Source of the DNA: Burkholderia paludis
GTDB lineage: Bacteria > Pseudomonadota > Gammaproteobacteria > Burkholderiales > Burkholderiaceae
DNA: 64,000 nt
Direction of reading: 5' to 3'
Assembly: GCF_000732615.1 (NCBI RefSeq)
Contig: NZ_JPGL01000054.1
Span: 1-64,000, forward strand
Shown here: positions 53,663 through 61,217 of the stretch, piece by piece
How positions within the stretch are numbered: the first letter of the stretch is position 1
Layout: every line of letters begins with the position of its first letter
Program-made: the position numbers and the translations under genes
Notes under the pieces: generated by a model
Database searches by the model: none
Told to the model about the DNA's origin: nothing
What the model saw: the letters and a program-made list of their open reading frames with translations, nothing else

Positions 53663-53927
53663 CGTTGCGCGTCGCGCAACGTCGGCCCGTCGGCGCCGGC
53701 AGCCGGTTCGCGCCGCCCCCGTCGGAACGGCTCGCGCACGGCCAGCCCGACGACGCGCCCCGTCGCAACCGCGACAGCGCCCGCCGCCTGCCCGAGCCAC
53801 CGCACCGGCGCGACGGCAGGATCGCCGCGCGGCATGCGCCGCAGCGGTATTGCCGGACGTCCCGCGCACGCACCGGCACGCGAGATTCTTCAGGATCGCT
53901 ACCGAACACCGCCACCGGATCCGATCG

Positions 53928-54848
53928 ATGACCCGCATTCGCAATCCCCTGAACCTCGCGCAGCTCCAGGCGTTCGTCTCCGCCGCGCACCACAAGAGCC
54001 TGCGCGCCGCCGCGCGCGAACTCGGCGTCACGCAGCCGGCGATCACGCATACGATCCGCGAGCTCGAGACGGCGCTCAACGCGGAACTGCTCGCGCGCAG
54101 CGTACGCGGCGTCGAGCTGACCGCCTGCGGCCAGGCGCTGCTGCCGCGCGCCGAGCAGTTGCTCGGCGACATCCGCCGCACGGTCGAGGCCGTCGAGCAG
54201 GTGAAGGGCGAGATGTCGGGACGCGTCGCGGTCGGCACGATGCCGTCGATCGCGCTGACGGCGCTGCCGCACGCGGTGACGGCGTTCCGCCGGTCGATGC
54301 CGGACGTGAACCTGCATCTCGAGGAAGTGACGGTGCCCGACGCGCTCGCGCAGTTGCGCAACGGCACGCTCGACATCGCCGCGATGCACCATGTGCCCGC
54401 GCTCGACCGCGATTTCACGCAAGCGCCGCTGCTGTCGACCGAATTCACCGTCGTGATGCGCGACGGCCACCCGCTCGCGCACGCGCGCCGGCTGGAGGAA
54501 CTGCTCGACGCCGAGTGGATCGTCACCGTCGGCGCCGAGCAGTTTCCGCACAGCGTGATGGTGGGAATGTTCGAGGCGCGCGGGCTGCCGCTGCCGAAGC
54601 GCATGCTGCGCTCGCCGATGTCGTTCGCGGTGACGCTCGGGCTCGTCGCGCGCTCGGACGTGATCGGCTGCTTCACGCGCCCGCTCGCCGCGATGGTCGC
54701 GCCGCTCGGCGTCCGCACGGCCGAACTCGACGAAAGCATGCCGCGCTTCGACCTGTCGATCATCTCGCGGCGCGACCTGCTGCCCACGCCGGCCGTGTCG
54801 CAGTTCGTCGCCTGCCTGCAGCGCGCCGTCAACGAAACGCTCGGCTGA
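53928..54848 (+). CDS. LysR-family transcriptional regulator, cassette B
   Basis: 306 residues from the ATG at 53928 (MTRIRNPLNLAQLQAFVSAA). wHTH about 8-65 with VTQPAITHTIRELETALNAE; effector domain about 95-300. Same length as the LysR of cassette A at 38.8 kb, although here it lies in the same orientation and upstream of the binding protein and deacylase. Likely regulator of these. Confidence 0.9.
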   Translation: MTRIRNPLNLAQLQAFVSAAHHKSLRAAARELGVTQPAITHTIRELETALNAELLARSVRGVELTACGQALLPRAEQLLGDIRRTVEAVEQVKGEMSGRVAVGTMPSIALTALPHAVTAFRRSMPDVNLHLEEVTVPDALAQLRNGTLDIAAMHHVPALDRDFTQAPLLSTEFTVVMRDGHPLAHARRLEELLDAEWIVTVGAEQFPHSVMVGMFEARGLPLPKRMLRSPMSFAVTLGLVARSDVIGCFTRPLAAMVAPLGVRTAELDESMPRFDLSIISRRDLLPTPAVSQFVACLQRAVNETLG

Positions 54849-55074
54849 ATCGTTCCTGTGTCTGAAACGGCGGCGCGCCTGACGCGCCGCCGCCGGGCCC
54901 GGTATCGGGGCTTGTCCTAGGCGCCCCGCCGGTATTTTGTCTTGATAATCTTGCGCACGTCGCGCGCCCGCATCGGGCGGGCGAAACGGACAGCCTGACG
55001 CGAAGCCGCGCCGGGCCGAAGGCTTACGGCGCGGCACAACCGCGCACCCATCGAACAAAACGAGGAGTCACCGA

Positions 55075-55857
55075 GTGAAAAAAATTCTTGCGGCTGTGAC
55101 CGTTGCCCTGCTTGCCGTTTCGACCGGCAGCGCGTACGCGAAGGAGTGGACGACCGTGCGGTTCGGCGTCGACGCAAGCTACCCGCCTTTCGAATCGAAA
55201 GGTGCTGACGGCAAGGTTGTGGGTTTCGACGTCGATCTCGGCAACGAAATCTGCCGCCGCATGAAGGCAAAGTGCGTGTGGATCGAAAACGACTTCGACG
55301 GAATGATCCCCGCGCTGAAGGCCCGCAAGTTCGACGGCGTGCTGTCGTCGATGTCGATGACGCCGGCGCGTCAGGAACAGATCGCGTTCTCGGCGAAGCT
55401 GTTCAACACGCCGACCCGCCTCGTCACGAAGAAGGGCGCCGGCCTGATGCCGACGGCCGAATCGCTGAAGGGCAAGTCGATCGGCGTCGAGCAGGGCACG
55501 ATCCAGGAAACGTACGCGAAGACCTACTGGGCGTCGAAGGGCGTGAACGTCGTGCCTTACCAGAACCAGGACCAGGTCTATGCCGACCTGATCTCCGGCC
55601 GCCTGGACGGCGCGCTGCAGGACGCGGTGCAAGCCGAGATCGGCTTCCTGAAGACGCCGCGCGGCGCGAGCTTCGACTTCGCCGGCAAGGATCTCGACGA
55701 TCCGAAGACGCTCGGCGAAGGCGCCGGCATCGGCCTGCGCAAGGAAGACGCCGACCTGAAGTCGAAGATCGACGGCGCGATCGCCGGCATGCGCAAGGAC
55801 GGCACGTACGACAAGATCGCGAAGAAGTATTTCGATTTCGACGTCTACGGCAAGTAA
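55075..55857 (+). CDS. Periplasmic amino-acid-type ABC substrate-binding protein, copy B
   Basis: 260 residues, family 3 solute-binding protein. Start is GTG at 55075 with GAGGAG 7 nt upstream. Signal peptide MKKILAAVTVALLAVSTGSAYA. Signature VGFDVDLGNEICRRMKAKC near 48-66 and RFGVDASYPPFESKGADGK just before; C-terminal IDGAIAGMRKDGTYDKIAKK. It is clearly homologous to copy A (shared GFDVDLGNEICRR, GMIPAL, KKYFDF). Followed by a strong terminator, then the M14 deacylase; no permease or ATPase genes adjoin it. Confidence 0.92.
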   Translation: MKKILAAVTVALLAVSTGSAYAKEWTTVRFGVDASYPPFESKGADGKVVGFDVDLGNEICRRMKAKCVWIENDFDGMIPALKARKFDGVLSSMSMTPARQEQIAFSAKLFNTPTRLVTKKGAGLMPTAESLKGKSIGVEQGTIQETYAKTYWASKGVNVVPYQNQDQVYADLISGRLDGALQDAVQAEIGFLKTPRGASFDFAGKDLDDPKTLGEGAGIGLRKEDADLKSKIDGAIAGMRKDGTYDKIAKKYFDFDVYGK

Positions 55858-55892
55858 CACGGCACGCCGGCGCGCGATGCGCCGCGCTGCAG

Positions 55893-55921
55893 ACGGGCTC
55901 CGGGAGGAGCCCGTTTTTTTT
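55893..55921 (+). terminator. Rho-independent terminator after the copy B binding-protein gene
   Basis: Stem ACGGGCTCC / GGAGCCCGT with a 4-nt loop, followed by a run of eight T residues. It separates the binding-protein gene from the deacylase gene, so the latter is expressed by read-through or from its own promoter. Confidence 0.9.
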
Positions 55922-56083
55922 GCGCGCACGGCGCCGGCCGCATTATTTTTTTCGTGCCAACCTGATGATTCTCAAAGGGAAACCGGGTGTTCTGGCGCCG
56001 GTTTGATGGCGGCGAGGAAGGCAACGTACAATCGATCTTCCACGCACACCGGACATTCGCGGCTGCGCCGCCCTCCCTTCATC

Positions 56084-57199
56084 ATGCAAACGCAGACCCA
56101 TCCGCTGATTTCCCCCGCCGTCGGTACCGAACGCCAGATCACGAGCTTCCACTACGGCCCGCGCGGCGGCAAAAAGGTCTACATCCAGTCGTCGCTGCAC
56201 GCGGACGAACTGCCCGGCATGCTGGTCGCCACGCTGCTGCGCCGCAAGATCGCCGCGCTCGAGACGGCCGGCAAGCTGCGCGGCGAAATCGTCGTCGTGC
56301 CCGTGCCGAACCCGATCGGCCTGTCGCAGCACGTGTTCGGCGATCACCTGGGCCGCTTCGAGCTCGGCTCGATGCAGAACTTCAACCGCAATTTCTACGA
56401 TCTCGCGGCGCTCGTGCTGCCGCGCGTCGAAAGCCGGCTCACGAGCGACGCGCAGCGCAACCTCGTGGCCGTGCGCGCCGCGATGCGCGAAGCGCTCGAC
56501 GAGCAGAAGCCGCGCACCGAGCTCGACTCGCAGCGCCTCGCGCTGCAGAAGCTGTCGTTCGACGCCGATATCGTGCTCGACCTGCACTGCGACAGCGATG
56601 CGGTCATGCACCTCTACACGAATCCCGATCTGTGGCCGGACGTCGAACCGCTGTCGCGCTATCTCGACGCGCAGGCGTCGCTGCTCGCGCTGAACTCGGT
56701 CGGCAACCCGTTCGACGAGATCCACAGCTTCTGCTGGTCCGATCTGCGCAACCGTTTCGGCGATCGTTTCCCGATCCCGAACGGCGCGATTTCCGTCACG
56801 GTGGAATTGCGCAGCGAGCGCGACGTGTCGTACGAGTTCGCCGAAAAGGACGCCCAGGCGATCGTCGAATACCTGACCGAGCGCGGCGTCGTGGATGGCA
56901 CGCCGGCGCCGCTGCCGCCGCTCGCGTATCCGGCCACCCCGCTCGCGGGCACCGATCCGCTGGTCGCGCCCGTGTCGGGCGTGATCGTGTTCCGCACGCC
57001 GGTCGGCGTGTGGATCGAGGCCGGCCAGGCGGTGGCCGACATCGTCGATCCGCTGACCGATCGCGTCGTCACGCTGAAGAGCAGCGTGTCGGGCGTGCTG
57101 TACGCGCGCCAGATCGTGCGCTTCGCGACGGCCGGCATGGAAGTCGCGCGCATTGCCGGCGCGACCGCGATCCGCACCGGTTCGCTGCTGTCGGCCTGA
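56084..57199 (+). CDS. M14-family deacylase (succinylglutamate desuccinylase/aspartoacylase-like), copy B
   Basis: 371 residues from the ATG at 56084, exactly the length of copy A. Zinc ligands: LHADELPGM (about 40) and IVLDLHCDSDAVMHLY (about 166); catalytic Glu in SVTVELRSERDV. The C-terminal biotinyl-like beta domain (PVSGVIVFRTPVGVWIEAG) is conserved. Opens MQTQTHPLISPAVGT, versus MQIRTTPLLSPSIGT in copy A. Probably hydrolyses an N-acylated amino acid delivered after uptake through the binding protein. An ectoine-pathway DoeB-like deacetylase is an alternative, but no other ectoine gene is here. Confidence 0.88.
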   Translation: MQTQTHPLISPAVGTERQITSFHYGPRGGKKVYIQSSLHADELPGMLVATLLRRKIAALETAGKLRGEIVVVPVPNPIGLSQHVFGDHLGRFELGSMQNFNRNFYDLAALVLPRVESRLTSDAQRNLVAVRAAMREALDEQKPRTELDSQRLALQKLSFDADIVLDLHCDSDAVMHLYTNPDLWPDVEPLSRYLDAQASLLALNSVGNPFDEIHSFCWSDLRNRFGDRFPIPNGAISVTVELRSERDVSYEFAEKDAQAIVEYLTERGVVDGTPAPLPPLAYPATPLAGTDPLVAPVSGVIVFRTPVGVWIEAGQAVADIVDPLTDRVVTLKSSVSGVLYARQIVRFATAGMEVARIAGATAIRTGSLLSA

Positions 57200-57240
57200 G
57201 CGCCCGGCCCGCGCGCCGGGCCACGGCGCGCACCAATGCA

Positions 57241-57262
57241 ATCGCCCGCTTGCGCGGGCGAT
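57241..57262. terminator. Hairpin between convergent M14 and MetQ-like genes
   Basis: 9-bp stem ATCGCCCGC / GCGGGCGAT with a 4-nt loop; short T-stretch (CTTTCC) follows on the + strand. Likely shared terminator. Confidence 0.55.
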
Positions 57263-57317
57263 CGGCTTTCCGGTCCGTCGGGTGCCGGCGCGCCGGCCGG
57301 CCGATACGGGTGGGCGT

Positions 57318-58124
57318 TCAGAACGCCGGCACGATCGCGCCGCCGAACTTCTGGTCGATGAACTTGCGCACGTCGTCCGATTCATAGGCCGCGACGAGCT
57401 TCTTCACCCACGGCTTGTCCTTGTCCTGCGCGCGCACCGCGATCAGGTTCGCATACGGCCCGCGCAGATCCTCGATCGCGATTGCATCCTTCACCGGCGT
57501 GAGCCCCGCCTTCACCGCGTAATCGGTGTTGATCGACGCGGCATCGAGGTCGGGCAGCGCGCGCGGCAGTTGCGCGGCGTCGAGCTCGACGATCCGGATC
57601 TTCTTCGGATTCTCGGCGACGTCGAGCGGCGTCGCGTTCACGCCGTTCGTGCCGGCGCCCGCCTTCAGCTTGATCACCCCGTATTTCTGCAGCAGCAGGA
57701 GCGCGCGGTTGCCGTTCGACGGATCGTTCTGGATCCCGACCTTCGCACCCGCCGGCAAGTCCTTCAGCGACTTGATCTTCTTCGAATAGAAGCCCATCGG
57801 CGCCGTATAGGTCAGCCCGACGTTGATGATCTTGTAGCCGCGCTGCTTGATCTGGCTGTCGAGGAACGGCTGGTGCTGGAAGCCGTTCGCGTCGAGATCG
57901 CCGGCATCGAGCGCCGCGTTCGGCTGCACGTAGTCGTTGAATTCGATGACCTTGATCGCCAGGCCGTCGCGCGCGGCGACCTTCGTCACCTCGGTCCAGA
58001 TCTGCGCGTCGGGGCCGCTCATCGTGCCGATCTTCAGCGTTTGCGGATCGGCGTGCGCGCCGGGCGCCGCGAATGCCAGCGCGGCGGCGAGCGCGCCGAG
58101 GCCGGTCAGGATCGAACGTCGCAT
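57318..58124 (-). CDS. metQ: MetQ/NlpA-family substrate-binding protein
   Basis: 268 residues. Signal peptide MRRSILTGLGALAAALAFAAPGAHA; there is no lipobox Cys, unlike classical MetQ lipoproteins. Family motifs: LKIGTMSGPDAQIWTEVTKV near 31, EFNDYVQPNAALDAGDLDAN near 61-80, PFLDSQIKQRGYKI, and KVGIQNDPSNGNRALLLLQK near 128. Binds methionine or a related compound for the MetNI importer, but no metN or metI gene adjoins it, so it may be an accessory binding protein with another specificity. Start at 58124 has AGAGGA 5 nt upstream. Confidence 0.88.
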   Translation of the reverse strand: MRRSILTGLGALAAALAFAAPGAHADPQTLKIGTMSGPDAQIWTEVTKVAARDGLAIKVIEFNDYVQPNAALDAGDLDANGFQHQPFLDSQIKQRGYKIINVGLTYTAPMGFYSKKIKSLKDLPAGAKVGIQNDPSNGNRALLLLQKYGVIKLKAGAGTNGVNATPLDVAENPKKIRIVELDAAQLPRALPDLDAASINTDYAVKAGLTPVKDAIAIEDLRGPYANLIAVRAQDKDKPWVKKLVAAYESDDVRKFIDQKFGGAIVPAF

Positions 58125-58307
58125 GGTGTCCTCTTGTCCCGTGTCGTTGGTTGGAACACGGATCGTGGCACGGGGCCGGAACACCACCAACCAAGCTTAT
58201 TTCATGTGCATATTCCCGGGCGGCGTCGAAACTCAGCCGAATTCGGTATAACCCCGGATAGCGCAACCGGGCAGAATTCAGTGTCGCATCGACGCCACAC
58301 ATTCTTC

Positions 58308-58328
58308 ATATGACAGTCGCTGTCATAT
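58308..58328. promoter_or_regulatory. 21-bp palindromic operator candidate before the porin
   Basis: Perfect 9-bp arms ATATGACAG / CTGTCATAT with centre TCG. It lies 105 nt before the porin start and about 184 nt before the divergent MetQ-like start, in a 308-bp AT-richer gap. The binding protein is unknown. Confidence 0.55.
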
Positions 58329-58432
58329 TCATTACGTGCCCTGTCGATAAAGTTGCCGCCGGTCCGTGAAAGCGCCCATAGAGAGCGCCGGAACCGCAAC
58401 TGGACACGCCTTTCATTCGCTCGGAGAATCCT

Positions 58433-59590
58433 TTGAACAAGAAACTGTTGACCATCGCCGTCCTGGCAGCAACGGCCGGCACCGCGCACGCACAAAGCAG
58501 CGTGACCCTGTACGGCATCATCGACGCCGGTATCAGCTACGTGAACCACAGCAAGACCGCCAACGGCGGCACGGGCAAGCTGTTCAAGTATGACGACGGC
58601 GTGGCCCAGGGCAGCCGTTGGGGCCTGCGCGGCACCGAAGACCTCGGCGGCGGCCTGAAGGCGATCTTCGTGCTCGAAAACGGCTTCAACAGCGGCAACG
58701 GCACGATCGGCCAGGGCGGCGCGATCTTCGGTCGCCAGGCCTACGTCGGCCTGAGCCAGTCGCAGTACGGCACGGTCACGTTCGGCCGCCAGTACTCGTT
58801 CTCGACCGACATCCTCGGTTCGAACTACTCGACGGGCGGCAACACGGTCGCGGGTAACTACGCTTACCACGTGAACGACATCGACCAGCTCACGTCGAGC
58901 CGCATCAACAACGCCGTGAAGTTCCAGAGCGCGAACTACTCGGGCTTCACGTTCGGCGCGTTGTACGGCTTCTCGAACTCGACCGACTTCGCGGGTGCAC
59001 CGTCCACGACGTCGGGCACGACGACGACGGCAGGCTCGTCGCGCGCATACAGCTTCGGCCTGAACTACGCGAACGGCCCGCTGTCGGTCGGCGGTGCGTA
59101 CACGGACATCCGTTACCCGAGCCAGTCGTCGCCGGCCTTCTCGACGACGATCGCGAACCTGAGCACGGGCAACGTCCGCGACCTGCGCACGTACGGCGTC
59201 GGTGGCCGCTACGTCTGGGGCCCGGCAACCGCATGGCTGCTGTGGACGCGTACGCAGTTCTCGACCGTGTCGGGCGCGGGCGGCACGTTCTACAACGCGT
59301 ATGAAGCCGGTGCGAAGTACGCAATCACGCCGGCCCTGTCGGGCGGCCTCGGCTACACGTACACGAACGCCACGCAGAACGGCAACTCGTGGCACTGGAA
59401 CCAGGTCAACGGCATCGCCGACTACGCACTCAGCAAGCGTACGGACGTGTACGGCCTGGTCGTGTACCAGCAGGCTTCGGGCAAGGGCGTGCAAGCGCAG
59501 ATCGGCTCGAGCACGAGCTACTTCAACACGTCAGGCACGGGTTCGAAGAACCAGATCGCCGCACGTATCGGTATCCGTCACAAGTTCTAA
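58433..59590 (+). CDS. OmpC-like outer-membrane porin (major porin type)
   Basis: 385 residues. Start is TTG at 58433 with CGGAGAATCC just upstream. Signal peptide MNKKLLTIAVLAATAGTAHA, mature start QSSVTLYGIIDAGISY; ends ...RIGIRHKF with C-terminal Phe. Codon choice is more uniform than in neighbouring genes (for example ACG, TCG and GGC nearly throughout), as expected for a highly expressed protein, and it has a strong terminator. Distinct from the porin at 11.5 kb in its Ser/Thr-rich loop (APSTTSGTTTTAGSSRAYS). Confidence 0.93.
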   Translation: MNKKLLTIAVLAATAGTAHAQSSVTLYGIIDAGISYVNHSKTANGGTGKLFKYDDGVAQGSRWGLRGTEDLGGGLKAIFVLENGFNSGNGTIGQGGAIFGRQAYVGLSQSQYGTVTFGRQYSFSTDILGSNYSTGGNTVAGNYAYHVNDIDQLTSSRINNAVKFQSANYSGFTFGALYGFSNSTDFAGAPSTTSGTTTTAGSSRAYSFGLNYANGPLSVGGAYTDIRYPSQSSPAFSTTIANLSTGNVRDLRTYGVGGRYVWGPATAWLLWTRTQFSTVSGAGGTFYNAYEAGAKYAITPALSGGLGYTYTNATQNGNSWHWNQVNGIADYALSKRTDVYGLVVYQQASGKGVQAQIGSSTSYFNTSGTGSKNQIAARIGIRHKF

Positions 59591-59625
59591 AGCATCCGCT
59601 TAACTCGCGGATCACGACGGCAAGA

Positions 59626-59655
59626 AGCGCCCCGCTCCACGCGGGGCGCTTTTTT
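59626..59655 (+). terminator. Rho-independent terminator of the porin gene
   Basis: 10-bp stem AGCGCCCCGC / GCGGGGCGCT with a 5-nt loop, followed by TTTTTT, 36 nt after the porin stop. Confidence 0.92.
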
Positions 59656-59714
59656 ATGGGCTTTTAAGTTTCGCTTAATTCTGGGCTGAGAGGATGCTCT
59701 CACCCCCCCTGTTG

Positions 59715-59743
59715 GCCGCCTGAGCATCGGCGGCTTTTTTTTT
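59715..59743 (+). terminator. Second rho-independent terminator
   Basis: 6-bp stem GCCGCC / GGCGGC with an 8-nt loop and nine T residues, 60 nt after the porin terminator. There is no gene between them; it is either a back-up terminator or the 3' end of a short RNA. Confidence 0.75.
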
Positions 59744-59791
59744 AAACACCACGGCGCCACGTCGATTGCCAACCAGACAGGATCGGAGGCC

Positions 59792-60055
59792 ATGATGATC
59801 GAAGATACCGTTTTCAGCCGTCTGCACGCGATTCTGACGTGCCAACATTCGATGCCGGTCCAGAGTTGCCGCGTATCGGTCGAAATGCAGCGCCCGTGGG
59901 GCCGCCCGTACCGGCTCGTCGAATGGACGATGCATCTCGACGCACCCGCACGGCGGCAGATCGTGCCGGCCGAATCGACCGACGAAGAGATCGCCGAGGT
60001 CGTCGCCTCGCACGTGCCGGGCCGCCTCTACGGCGACGGCCGGCTGCAGTTCTGA
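59792..60055 (+). CDS. Small uncharacterised protein
   Basis: 87 residues from the first of two ATGs (59792, 59795). GGAGG lies just before, and its spacing favours the second ATG. The sequence starts ML-free and soluble (MMIEDTVFSRLHAILTCQHS), has a strand-like EMQRPWGRPYRLVEWTMHLD and an acidic DEEIAEVVASH helix. No signal peptide or TM. Family not recognised; GC3 bias and the ribosome site support a real gene. Confidence 0.65.
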   Translation: MMIEDTVFSRLHAILTCQHSMPVQSCRVSVEMQRPWGRPYRLVEWTMHLDAPARRQIVPAESTDEEIAEVVASHVPGRLYGDGRLQF

Positions 60056-60179
60056 ACGCCTCCCCGCTCCCCCCGCTTTGCGCCCGTCGGCCGCGCCGCA
60101 TGCGTCGTGCGGCAGTCGGTCTCGTTTGATGCAGCAACGAAACCTGCTACGCTGCGCGTTTTCGTCCACGCAACACACG

Positions 60180-60563
60180 ATGGAAAACGCATTCAACGAA
60201 CGCGGCGTCATGATCACGCGCAACGGCCTGTCGGCCGCCGGGCAGGTATTCGCACTGCGCGACATCCGTCACGTCGACGTCGTCAAGATTCCGAAGAACC
60301 GTCTCGTGCCGTCGCTGATCTCGCTGATCGGCGTGGCCGCCGCCATCGCGGGCGGCATCGGCGCATCGAGCGCCGTACTCGTCGTCGGCGTGATGCTTGC
60401 CGTCGTCGGCTACCTCGCATGGACCACGCAGGACGTCACGTATCGCCTGATGGTCGAGATGCCCGACGGCACGCGCGAAGCGCTGTCGAGCGTCGACGCC
60501 GAATTCGTCGAACGCGTCGCGCAGGTCGTGCGCGATGCGCTGGCCGCCACCGCCGCCGGCTGA
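60180..60563 (+). CDS. DUF6232-like small membrane protein
   Basis: 127 residues from the ATG at 60180 (MENAFNERGVMITRNGLSAA). Two adjacent hydrophobic segments near 50-90 (LISLIGVAAAIAGGIGASSA and VLVVGVMLAVVGYLAW) form a helical hairpin, flanked by strand-like stretches (ALRDIRHVDVVKIPKN; TYRLMVEMPDGTREALSSVD). This matches the DUF6232 pattern as I know it. Function unknown. Confidence 0.7.
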   Translation: MENAFNERGVMITRNGLSAAGQVFALRDIRHVDVVKIPKNRLVPSLISLIGVAAAIAGGIGASSAVLVVGVMLAVVGYLAWTTQDVTYRLMVEMPDGTREALSSVDAEFVERVAQVVRDALAATAAG

Positions 60564-60751
60564 TTCCGTCCGCCCCCTGCACGCTCCGATGCGCCGCGCG
60601 CTGCCGCGTACGGCGCATTTCCCGTTGCGCGCGCGGCGATTTCGATCGCTCCATCGACGCGCGTCCCGCCACATGCCCGCCTGCACCGCGTACGCCGACC
60701 GCCTAGTATGAGAACAAGCGGCTCGCCGCCGCGTCATCCGAGGAGGCCAGC

Positions 60752-60979
60752 ATGAACGTCCCGTCGCTGTCCGGCATGCTTCGCGCGCAGGAACTGCTGC
60801 TCGTATCGATGATTCGCGCGCTTCCCCCTGACGCACGCCGTGCGCTCGTCGACCTCTACACCGAACAGATCGCCTTCGCCGAACAGGCCGGCCTCCAGAG
60901 CCACGGCGATCGCACGACGCACGACGCGTTCGTCGCGCACGCGCGCAACCTGCTGATCCACATCGAGGCGCTCGCGTAG
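60752..60979 (+). CDS. Small uncharacterised protein
   Basis: 75 residues, all-helical in appearance (LSGMLRAQELLLVSMIRALP, then TTHDAFVAHARNLLIHIEAL). Preceded by a clear Shine-Dalgarno (GAGGAGG, 5-6 nt). No export signal. Not recognised. Confidence 0.65.
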   Translation: MNVPSLSGMLRAQELLLVSMIRALPPDARRALVDLYTEQIAFAEQAGLQSHGDRTTHDAFVAHARNLLIHIEALA

Positions 60980-61073
60980 CCGAGCCCGCGCTACTCCCCG
61001 GTTTCCCGCCGCGAGCCCCCCGGGCCACGCAGGCAAGCGCTCGCCCGCGGACGCGCCTGCCTATCCTTGTGTT

Positions 61074-61092
61074 GATAATAATTCTCATTTAC
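61074..61092. promoter_or_regulatory. Fur box upstream of the haem receptor gene
   Basis: GATAATAATTCTCATTTAC matches the 19-bp Fur consensus (GATAATGATAATCATTATC) at 14 positions. It lies about 125 nt before the bhuR start codon. Predicts iron-repressed transcription. Confidence 0.8.
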
Positions 61093-61217
61093 ACTGGCAA
61101 AGTTGTCAGTTGCCTTTCAATTTTCCGCTCGCCACCTGTCGTGCGCGGGCGGGCCAGCCAGGTGAACGCGTCACCCAGCCAGCCTCCGGGCTTGTCATCA
61201 TCAATGGGAGACCACCT

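Noticed and set aside
57318-58124. Full methionine ABC importer (metNIQ)
   Set aside because: Only the binding protein is present; flanks are an M14 deacylase and a porin.
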